A DNA stretch of 64,000 nucleotides from Atherix ibis (Eukaryota; Arthropoda; Insecta; Diptera; Athericidae). This document shows, piece by piece, positions 34,838 through 44,699 of this stretch. Made by a program: the position numbers and the translations under genes. The notes below the pieces were generated by a model that ran no database searches, had not been told where the DNA came from, and saw only the letters and a list, made by a program, of their open reading frames with translations. Location: the NCBI GenBank assembly GCA_958298945.1, contig OY282607.1, positions 89,597,270 to 89,661,269 of the forward strand, read 5' to 3'. How positions within the stretch are numbered: the stretch's first letter is position 1; every line of letters begins with the position of its first letter.

Positions 34838-35072
34838 GTGGGCTGGACACTTTACTCACAAAGATGAGAAAGATCCTTCCCGCACATTTGTGGAAATATC
34901 TCATCGCACCTCTAATGGTCTTAAAAGCTAAGGTAAGCCATGCCTTTGGACGCAAAAAATATGCTGAGAGTATTAGCCTAGAAAATGGAAGTCTGGAGTT
35001 CTTTGATTAAGTTGGCTTAGACCATACTCTCTTTTGTCGCGCCGTTGATAATGAAAATATTGATGACGAACT
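34838..35072 (+). pseudogene. non-LTR ORF2 tail, right bracket, with a patched segment
   Basis: This is the same tail as 33262-33500: GTGGTGGGCTGGACACTTTA, CTCACAAAGATGAGAAAGAT, CCTTCCC, then later TGGTCTTAAAAGC, GCCATGCCTTTGGACGC, and NGSLEFFD-VGLDHTLFCRAV with DNENIDDELTHSV at the end. Between CCTTCCC and the TGGTCTTAAAAG block the left copy has about 23 bp, whereas this copy has CGCACATTTGTGGAAATATC, TCATCGCACCTCT. That patch matches 37672-37706 in the spacer beyond a CTT tract. It is non-coding because of stops and frameshifts. Confidence 0.65.
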
Positions 35073-35074
35073 TA

Positions 35075-36610
35075 CTCATTCGGTTTCTCCAAACGCAAGA
35101 TTTACATAAAACCTTCCTTTTTCTTTAAAAATTATTTTCATTAAAAATAAATTAAATATTTTAGAATTACTAATTACTTGACCTAATCTAATGAATTGCG
35201 TAATTGAATAGATAGGGTCCTAAGCTACCGAAGATACACTAGAAATACGTTTAATATTTTTAAATTCGGAAGATGGTGTTTTATATTTCTTCAAGTACTC
35301 CTTAGTAATTTATGAAGTATTTGATAGAAAGAATATGCTTTAGAAGTCTTTGTCCAAAGATTATTTTAAAGTTTCCTTCCGCTAAGATTAAAATTTCTCT
35401 GCCAATCTTTAAAATACAAGTTTTTCCGCTATTTTTTTTTCTCATTCAAAATAAATATTATAGTTTACTTTTCAATATGATTAATATTCTAGAATTAATT
35501 AAATGAAAACAAACTTGTGTTTTTTTTTTAACTTTAAAAGATTTGTACGCATTGTAAAAGGCCTAATGTTCTTACCCAAAACTGTTCACATTATTGTTTT
35601 GATTCAATTTTGCCAATGTGCACTTATGAAAACTATGCACCCTTATAAGCTTTTAGTCCTTATTAGCAAAAAAATTTCAGCTACATTCACTCGAACAATT
35701 CATATCCGACAGAAGAAATAATGTTTTCGGATTTCGTGGGGTGACTGCCTTATAATAATACGATCTAAAATGAAATTGAAATTTTACGGATTTCGTCATC
35801 AAAATGTAAGTGATTTTAAGCAGATATTTTTACAGTTGGTAAATTTCACATAATAATATTAAGTTTTATTATAAAAGTAATGCAAATGGAATAATAAGAA
35901 AGATAGTTGAGAATTGTTCAGAAACTGAGTTTTGAAATAATTGAAATTCTGTAAATAATTTTTTTATTAAAGTAAAAAATGATATTTTTCTACTTTTCTG
36001 TTAAACTTACTAACTATTATATAAGTCGAAATAGAAAAATTCATCCGCTACAAAAGTGATTAATTTTTATCTTTAAATATTCAGTTTTTTTTTATAGTTC
36101 AATTTGATGCTGAAGTAACAAATTATCTATCCCGGATGAATAATCAGAAATTATTTCTAAAAATGGATCAAATAAAAGACCTTTGGGACAAGAACTGCTT
36201 TTCCTTGAGCAAGTATTGGTATTATCAACCATACTAAAAATGACTGTTTTTTTACTATTTTTTTCATAGTAAGTTGAAAATTATCGAACACTAAAGCGTA
36301 GCACTTAAACCCAATAAAACCAGCTTACTTGGTCATATTTCTAGATCTCCCAACAGGACTGCCCTCAGGCATTATTTCGTGGATAGATATTAATTGAAAT
36401 AAATTTTGTGGTGCAGTTTTCTTTCATGCTCAACATAACTTAGTCTATTTGGGACTATATTCAAAAGTTAGTCTTTAATGTAGCCACTGCCATAGAAGAA
36501 CCTTTCAGCCTTTTCATAACTATCTGATACAGCCTATCCGATAAGCATTTCATCTCCTTAATGGTTCATCTTAACTCCCTTCTTGATGTCTTTGGGAGTT
36601 TACCTTGCAT
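35075..36610. other. AT-rich DNA with one faint RT-like trace
   Basis: At 36125-36200 the minus strand reads SSCPKGLLFDPFLEIISDYS, which recalls RT motif B (GVPQGSLLGPFLxxIxxxDxS). It is too isolated to be confident. The remaining frames show no domain. Confidence 0.4.
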
Positions 36611-37232
36611 TCAAGTTTTTTAAGGTCCCATAATTTAAATTACGGTGAATTTCATTAAATTACTGGAACATTACCATTATACACAGACACGATCCTTTTA
36701 TGATAATTCTTTATGACTTTTCGGCTCATATCGGTGTGAGGTTACTTTGTAGCTGTTGGATGGATAGATCTACAGAAAAAATATAATTGCATCAAATAAC
36801 ATGATCTTGGATGCTAGTTGAGATCTAAATTAAGCATCCTTGGAACTTTTTATGCAATAAAGCTAAAATTTGTTGGGTTGTGTAGCTTATAGTTCTGTTT
36901 TGTTAATATCATATATGATCCAGATTAAAATCTTTAAGTTTAGGCCAAAAATCGTCAGTTATCATTACGATTGTATTAATTTTTCATTCTTCATTTTTCA
37001 AGAAAATACGGCAAATAGCCAAAAACTCAGTCACTTTGCACGGACACAAAATAATTCTTTTATTTAACGTCATATATCTATCATCAGACATAATACTACG
37101 GGTCGCGTACGACCATAGGAATTGAGATACACCTAATCAATGCACAAACATATCTCAGCTGACAAGATCCAGTAGTTGCATTCATCACAATATTACTCAA
37201 CAACGCTGCCCAAGCGAGTTCAGGTTCACTCC

Positions 37233-37570
37233 TATGCTCTTTTCTTCACTTCTTCATCATCTTCATCTACTTCTGCATCTTCTTCTTCTTCTTAACTTCT
37301 TCATCCTCTTCATCTTTTTCATCTTCTTCATCTTCTGCATCATCTTCTTCTTCTACATCTTCTTTATATTCTCCATCTTCATCTTCTGCATTTCCTTTAT
37401 TTTCTTCAACTTCTTCACTTTTTCTTCATCTTTATCTTCTTCATCTTCTTCAACTTCTTCGCTTCCTCCTCATCTATACATCTTCTTCATCTTCCGCATC
37501 TCCTTTTTATTATTCATCTTCTTTCTATTTTTCTTCTTCTTCTTCTTCTTCTTTTTCTTCTTCTTCTTAA
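37233..37570. repeat. CTT/CAT pyrimidine tract
   Basis: This is a triplet tract of the same kind as 11.04-12.55 kb but shorter, ending in pure CTT before the conserved spacer. It is part of composite repeat copy 1. Confidence 0.9.
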
Positions 37571-38262
37571 CCATCTTTTGTGCCCCATGCATGAAGCAGG
37601 CAAACATTCTATCTTCCGTCAATTCCACTAGTAAGCGGCCTCAACCAGCAGACCGCTTCCTGGTTACTCTACGCACATTTGTGGAAATATCTCATCGCGC
37701 CTCTGATCACCTCTATCCATCAGAGGTAGACCCCTTTGCTAACAGTCATTAACCATTTACAAGGTAATTACCATAACCTCTACTATCAGCTGCAGTGAAA
37801 GGACCGGGAATCCTTCCATCCACCAACTCCGGCAAAAGTCTCCTCACTTCGATGAAACACTACGGGGCTTCCGACCCCCCTGGTACTAGTCAGTGCTGCT
37901 TCTAAGACTATCTGGTGAGTACTATTCCCTCAAAGAGCTATAGTAACGAACTTTGTTAATTCCTTGGTACTGATAGATCAGTTCAGGTACAACTGGTTTG
38001 CCAAGACTCCTAGGCCACTTGTGGTATAGACCTTATAGCCTAATCATTGACCGAGAAAATAATTTTCGAAGAAAGTATTTTTCGAAAAATCAGAATCAGC
38101 GGAATAACCATTTTTAGAAAGTTTTTAAAGTTTTAAAATATAATTTAATGATTAAATAATTCTTAATAATTTAAAATGCTGAATTTAAATCAAAATAAAC
38201 GTTCTCTTAAATAATATATATTTATTATAATTATCAAATAATAGGACTGATTATTATTAAAC

Positions 38263-38380
38263 TAATAATTTTAACATCTTGGATCTTGCTACTTTTATAT
38301 TCACAAAAATGTTAACTTAAGAAAAATATTCTTAATTTCTTACTATAAAAGTAGCAAGATCAAAGATGTTAAAATTATTA
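38263..38380. repeat. inverted repeat, 37-bp arms with one mismatch
   Basis: The left arm 38263-38299 and right arm 38344-38380 are complementary at 36 of 37 positions (AACATCTTGGATCTTGCTAC against GTAGCAAGATCAAAGATGTT), with a 44-base loop. In the paralogous block at 43.79-43.89 kb the loop and right arm are conserved but the left arm is unrelated, so the hairpin is specific to this copy. Confidence 0.88.
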
Positions 38381-38384
38381 TTTT

Positions 38385-39115
38385 AATACATTTGCAATGT
38401 ATTTCAAAAATGGCTGCCTCAAAATATATCCGCCATTTTTGTGAGAATTTTTTAACACGTGAGTCAGCCATTTCCGTTCAATTTTTTCGATAAATAAATC
38501 AGCTCCACTAACGGTATTTTTCTTTCAAAATAAAAGTAAATGTATTCTTAAACAGTGTATTTTAAAAGTGACTGTCACAAAATAGAACCGCCATTTTTGG
38601 GAGAATTTTTTTATACATGAGTCAGCCATTTTTGTTGAAATTTTTCCACGAATAAAATAACTCTGCTGATGGCGTTTTCTACAAATAAAAGTAAACGTAC
38701 TCTTAAACAGTGTATTTTAAAAGTGCCTGCCACCAAATACATCCGCCATTTTTTCCGAAAATTTTTTAACACGTGAGTCAGCCATTTTCGTTCAATTATT
38801 TTTAGAGTAAAATAACTTTATTTACACCATTTTTTTTTAAAATAATATAGTCAAATACATATAAAGTAAATGTATCCTTAACTAGTGTATTTTAAAAGTG
38901 GCTGCCACAAAATTATCCGTTATTTTTGTGGCAGCCATTTTTGAAATACCGTTAATGAAATACCGCCATTTTTGAAGAAAAATGATCTGTTATTTTTTCA
39001 TGAACAAAGTAGGCTCCATTTACGGCGTTTCTTTTTCCAAATAAAATCGTCAAATACAATATATATAAAATAAATGTATTCTTAAATAGTGTATTTTAAA
39101 AGTGGCTGCCACAAT
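38385..39115. repeat. ~155-bp satellite, about five units
   Basis: The landmark CAGTGTATTTTAAAAGTGGC recurs near 38392, 38552, 38707, 38882 and 39086. Each unit contains TGGCTGCCACAAAATAGATC, CGCCATTTTTGTGAGAATTT, ACACGTGAGTCAGCCATTTT and a TAAAAGTAAACGTATTCTTA end. AAAATGGCTG and CAGCCATTTT form a recurrent 10-bp inverted pair inside each unit. Confidence 0.88.
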
Positions 39116-39129
39116 AGAGATCCACAATT

Positions 39130-40530
39130 TCCTCTTTCTTCTTGTTGTTTATCTTTGTAAAATATCCTTGCCAGTTTATACCTTTTTCTAATGTTAACTA
39201 TTTTTTCCTAAAAGAAAATAATACACAATATAAATTAATAAATTAAATTTTAAATGATAAATAAGCTTAACAACTCTGAAATGATAATGCTGTCCTTTTT
39301 AATTTCAACTTGAATATGTCTGTACGTAAGAAAAATTATTATTATAAAATATTTCCCCTCTAATTGAAAATTATTGAACTCAATTTAACACTTAATTATA
39401 TTAACATAGAAATTTTTTATACTATGTTATAATTCATTCCATTAAAGTTACAGGTAAACGCCATAATAATAATTATCGATAATATTCTACGAAATCCTTT
39501 TCCACGAATAAAAAATCCAATAAACCAATTAAGGTACCTTGGGAAATGGTGAGAAAAAATCAAGCTTCTTAAGATATTAATTTTCAAATTGACGTTATTA
39601 TCAAATTATTTGAACTTTATAAATAAATAAAAAATAGATTCGAAACGCTTATTAGATAATTTCGGTAAGTTTTTAAGATGAAAATTACCAATTACGTTAG
39701 TACATCGTACCTTAAATTTCGAGTAATTTTACGTGGTGAAATATTTTCTTAAGTTAAGCTAACGAAAATATAATCACTTTTGATTGATCAGAAAACAAGC
39801 AACTTAACACTATTCAATTATCATATTACAGGTAAATTTTTTTTTTGAACGTGATATAATAGAAAAGGAATTCAAAGAAATTTTAAATGAAAAATTTGAT
39901 GGAAAATCTAAGAGTTCTGATAATTGAAATATAACAAGCCGATTGGGTACTCATTAAAAACATTTTAACATGAATTTTTTTACACTCTTAGTTATGAATT
40001 GATTAGAAGATATTTATGATTGATGAAATATGCATTTTCAAGTATCTTAATTTATATTTAATTGGCAGAAAAGGTAGAATAGATTCCAATAACAACAAAA
40101 AAAATGTAGGACTTTTCTGATGGTTATTTGAAATGTAGTCTATCGTGTATTAGGTTTTGATGTATTCTCATATTTTCGAAGGTCTGTAACTTTCTGGTAT
40201 TTTTGGTTATTTTTTTAATTGAAATATGTGAAAGTATTAGATTTTAATACCACTTTTCATATTTTAGTATCCCAAAAAATTTGGGTTATCATGATAGAAA
40301 TAAATTTGTTTAGAATTCGCTATTCTAAAATCTCAGTTTATTTTTTGTGAATATTTGCAAATGTTTAGTCTGTAGTAGAGCGGATTGGCTCCTAAAATTT
40401 ATACATAAATCTAGAGCAAATTATCGTTTATAGTTCAGATCAAATATTAGGATTTTTTATAAGGCTAGAAATTATTTTTAGACAGACACAATTTAAAAAT
40501 TCTTTTGGAACACGAATAGGAAATTATAAA
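39130..40530. other. AT-rich DNA, no gene recognised
   Basis: Only low-complexity sequence is visible, with no motif or repeat I can name. Confidence 0.55.
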
Positions 40531-40536
40531 ATACAA

Positions 40537-40780
40537 GGTGTGTCAGAACAGTAATAAGACAGGTATCAATTAGAGCGATCTGGCAATACTGCGAATTCAC
40601 CCTTAACGCAGCTTGTAAATTAATCTCTCCTAGACGTGTCGTTGAAGTTTGAACCTTGTCTGATACCTATAAGACCCTATCGATAATTATAAGTAAAGTG
40701 GTGATTTTATAGCAACCAAATTTTATATTAAGCGTACTGAATCCATGGGCTTCAGTTATGAAAAATTACAACCAGCCTAA
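40537..40780 (+). mobile_element. 5' end of a mariner-like element (tentative)
   Basis: CAAGGTGTGTCAGAACAGTA, ATAAGACAGGTATCAATTAG looks like a mariner terminus and leader of the TGTGTCAGAAAAGTAATGAGAC type, similar to the end at 32.0 kb. It is followed by normal-complexity leader (CCTCCTAGACG-like block, TTGAACCTTGTCTGATACCT). No transposase follows; the sequence switches at about 40785 into the repeat shared with 32.94 kb. Confidence 0.45.
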
Positions 40781-40784
40781 AAAA

Positions 40785-40935
40785 AACGTCCACTATTAAA
40801 AGTACAAGTTTGTTAGTGGCATACAAATTTTTTGGATGGTCAAGAAATAGTGAAAAAGGAGCCTCACTCATTGAGGTTTTCAATTTCAAAAACTGGTGCT
40901 AATTTGGTATGATTGAGCACTTTTGTATAATCAAA
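40785..40935 (+). repeat. dispersed repeat shared with 32.94 kb
   Basis: This is the partner of 32935-33095, including AAGAAATAGTGAAAAAGGAG and the TATGATTGAGCACTTTTGTA block. Confidence 0.7.
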
Positions 40936-40939
40936 CCGT

Positions 40940-42235
40940 ATAAAATCTATTTTACAAAATATTATCATCATTTGCTTTTGAAATTTTACTCCTTTAAAAA
41001 ATAATTAAAATACTGAGGGTAATTTCTCTAAAGAACAGCAATTTAATATTTTTATAGAAAAAATTAATATTTACATTGATATTCTGATTCCAAATCTGAA
41101 CAATCTATTTTTATGCTAAATATCCTCTTTATTCTTTTTCGTCTTTTATATAATCAAAAATAATAAAGAATATAAGAAATTCTTTTTTTCCCCAATTAAT
41201 TTGTACAGAATTACATTTTTAAGGACTCAGTAATTTTTATGAACGACAATTAAGGCATTCACTACTCAACCACATTCCTGATGAAAGATTACAAATTTTA
41301 CTTTGTAATTAAATAACCACCCTTAATTGTATATCGAAAAGAATAGACCGAAAAAAAAGTGCTATTAAGCATCCTTTCGAAGTGCTGAAAATAGTTAATG
41401 AAAAGCATTTTCAATTGGCGTCATTAAGATGAAAATTATAAATTCATAAATTTTGCAAGTTTTCTTTTCTTGTTCAATTAATCTAATAATTCCGGTTTGA
41501 TATCAAATCAACTATTCAAATTGAAAATTTAAAAATTCCGTTTTGTAATTTGTCAAAAATTATGACGTTCCCTTTGAAAATCAACAACATCAAAGAATTA
41601 AGTCATTCTCACATATCACAATTATTTAATTAGAACAATTTGTATACGTGCTTAAAAGTGTAGAAAATTTTAATAGGAAAATATAAAAAATTGAATAATA
41701 TAAAATCTGTTGTATTATACCTTCTTATCGAATACCAACGAAAATAATCCTTTTTTTAAAAGCTAAGAATTCAGCAGAAATTTTAAAGATTCTGACTCCA
41801 AAATCATTTTTTTGCGAATGAAATTTTTATGCGAATGAAAATATTTTCTTTTACAGTTTTTTAGTTTTATTCATTTAATATACTAAGAAACTGTTGAATA
41901 GAAAAAATATTTTAAAATGTCGGTCAATTATTGCAAGGATAAAAAAAAATTTAGGCATGAAAATTGCTCAAAATTCAGATAGGATATCCTCCACTCATCG
42001 ACCGTTTTCTTTCTGCAATCTTCTTAGAACCAATTTCCCGATAAAAATTGTCTTTTTCTTATGCATATAATACCATAATATTAAGAAATATATTCTAAGG
42101 TCATGAAAAACTGCTTAGTTTCCCCCTCCCCCACCATATTTAATTTTCTGAAATAAACTGACATTATATATAAGATAAAGAAGAAAAAATTTTAAGTTGT
42201 CGCAAAGATACATTATTTGGGATACTATACAGCAA
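40940..42235. other. AT-rich DNA, no gene recognised
   Basis: No gene, repeat unit or transposon end is recognisable. Confidence 0.55.
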
Positions 42236-42544
42236 TCAATTTTTTTAAGGTCTCAAACTTTAAATTTCAATGAATTTCATTAAATTACTTGAACATACAT
42301 AAACACAATCCTTTTGTGATAATTTTTTCTGACATTTCGGTGAATATCAGTATGAGATTACTTTGCAGCTATTGTATGGACAGATCTGCAGAAAAAATCT
42401 AATTGCGTCAAATGACACGATCTTGGATACCAATTGAGATGACAAAGTCTCTAGAATTAAGCCTCCTAGGTACTTTTTATGCAATAAATCGAAAAAATTA
42501 GCCCATTTATGCATTGAACAATTTTTCAGGTACACTCTTTTGCT

Positions 42545-43130
42545 CCTTTCTTCACTTCTTCTTCATCTACTTCTTCTTCATCTTCCTCATCTTCTTTAAC
42601 TTCTTCATTTTTTTTCATCTTCTTCTTTTGCTTCAACTTCTTCTTCTTCAACTTCTTCATCCTTTTAATATTTGTCATCTTCTTTATCATCTTCTTCATC
42701 TCCCTCATCATATTCTTCTTCTACATCTTCATATTCTCCATCTTCATCTTCTACATTTCCTTTATCTTTTTCATCTTGTTCACCTTCTTCACCTTCCTCA
42801 TCTTCTTGATCATCGTCATCTACTTCATCATCTTCATCTATTTCATCTGCTTCACTTTCTACATCTTCTTCATTGTTTTCATCTTCTTCATCATCCTATA
42901 AATCTTTTTCATCTTCTTCTTCTGCTTCAACTTATTCATCTTTTTCATATTCTTCTTCTTCATCTTCTTCGTCTTTTTCATCATCTTCATCTTTGTATCT
43001 TCTTCACCTTTTTCATTTTGTTCATCATCTTCTTCATCTACTCGTCTTCTTCATCTTCTGCATCTTCTTTGTATTATTCATCTTGTTTCTATTTTTCTTC
43101 TTCTAATTATTATTATTTTTCTTCTTCTTC
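42545..43130. repeat. CTT/CAT pyrimidine tract
   Basis: This is the third tract of this kind in the window and lies inside composite repeat copy 2. Confidence 0.9.
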
Positions 43131-43909
43131 TTAACCATCTTTTGTGCCCCATGCATGAGACAGGCAAACATTCTATCTTCCGTCAATTCCACTAATAAGC
43201 GGCCTCAACAAGCAGACTGCTCCCTCATTAATCTACGTACATTTATGCAATCTTGTCATCCCACCCCTGACCACATCAATCCATCATAGGTAGATCCATT
43301 TACTTACATTCAGTAACCAGATGCAAGGTAGTTATCCTAACTGTTGGTAGCAAGGCCTACCGAAACCTATACTATCATCTCTAGTGATAGATTCAATGAT
43401 CCTGTCATCCATCAAGTCCAGTACTAAAACTATACTCGCAATGTAGGTGCCAACCGTAGGCCACTTGTAGTGTAGATCTTATAGACGAATCATTCACCTA
43501 GATGTGATTGCCTTATATGGATATAAAGGCTTTTCCATGTGGGTTAATTTTTTTTAGAGGCCCATATGTGTCTATGCTTTTTATTGACGTAGCCACCGAA
43601 GAAATTTTTTTTCGAAAAACCTGAATCGGTGGAATAATAATTTTTAGAAAGTTTTTACAGTTTCAAAATATAGTTTAATAATTAAAAAATTTTTAATAGT
43701 TTAAAATGGCAAATTTAAATTAAAATAAATGTTAGCTCATATAATATACATTAAAATAACTATCAAATAATGGGACTGTACTCTCTAGACCATAAATTGG
43801 ATAATGATTTATATTCACGCAAAATGTTAACTTAAGGAAAATATACTTAATTTTCCACTATAAAAGTAGTATGTTCTAAGATATTAATATTATTATATTA
43901 ATACACTTA

Positions 43910-44690
43910 CAGTGTATTTTAAAAATGGCTGCCTCAAAATAGATCCGCCATTTTTGTAAAAAAAATTTGACACGTGAGTCAGCCATTTTTGTTAATGAAT
44001 ATATTAGCTCCACTTAAGGCATTTTTTTTTTTGTAAAATAAAAGTAAACGTATTCTTAAACAGTGTATTTTAAAAGTGGCTGTCACAAAAATCATCCGCC
44101 ACTTTTATGAGAATTTTTTAACATGTGAGTCAGCCATTTTCGACCAAAATTTTTCGATGAAAAAATAGCTTCACTTACGGCGTTTTTTTCCATATAAAAG
44201 TAAACATATTTTTAAACAGTGTATGTTAAAAATGGCTGCCACAAAATAGCTACGCCATTTTGGTAAGAATTTTTTAACATGTGAGTCGGCCATTTTTATT
44301 CAGATTTTTCGATAAATAAAATAGCTCCATTTACGGTGTTGCTTTTTCCAAATAAAATCTTTAAATATATATAAAAGAAAACGTATTCTTAAAAAGTGTA
44401 TTTTAAAAGTGGCTGTCACAAAAATCATCCGCCATTTTAATGAGAATATTTTAACATGTGAGTCAGCCATTTTTGCCCATAATTTTTCGATGAAAAAATT
44501 GCTCCACTTACTGCGTTTTTTTTTCATATAAAAGTAAACATATTCTTAAACAGTGTATTTTGAAAATGGCTGCCCAAAATAGATCCGCCATTTTGGTAAA
44601 AAAATTTTAACACGTGAGTCAGCCATTTTCGTTCAATTTTTTCAAGAATAAAATAACTTCATTTACAGCGTTTTTTTTAAAATAAAATAT
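43910..44690. repeat. ~155-bp satellite, about five units
   Basis: The landmark CAGTGTATTTTAAAA recurs near 43910, 44060, 44216, 44393 and 44550 (spacings 150-177). The unit is the same as at 38.4-39.1 kb, with GTGAGTCAGCCATTTT in each. Confidence 0.88.
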
Positions 44691-44699
44691 AAACTAAAC

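Larger units (their letters stand above)
36613..39130. repeat. ~2.5-kb composite repeat, copy 1
   Basis: The order is: leader 36613-36860 (contains TTAAGCATCCTTGGAACTTT, TTATGCAATAAA); a 340-bp insertion that copy 2 lacks, whose right part matches 10.84-11.03 kb; CTT tract 37233-37570; spacer 37571-38040 starting ACCATCTTTTGTGCCCCATG; and a ~155-bp satellite 38080-39115. Copy 2 lies at 42.24-44.70 kb in the same orientation. No gene is contained; the 172-codon frame at 37234 is CTT-derived. Confidence 0.88.

Noticed and set aside
37234..37752. 172-codon Phe/Ser/Leu-rich frame
   Set aside because: The first two thirds are CTT tract and the rest is the non-coding spacer of the composite repeat; copy 2 does not preserve the frame.
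42514..43134. 206-codon His/Leu-rich frame
   Set aside because: It is read from a CTT/CAT tract and is not conserved in copy 1.
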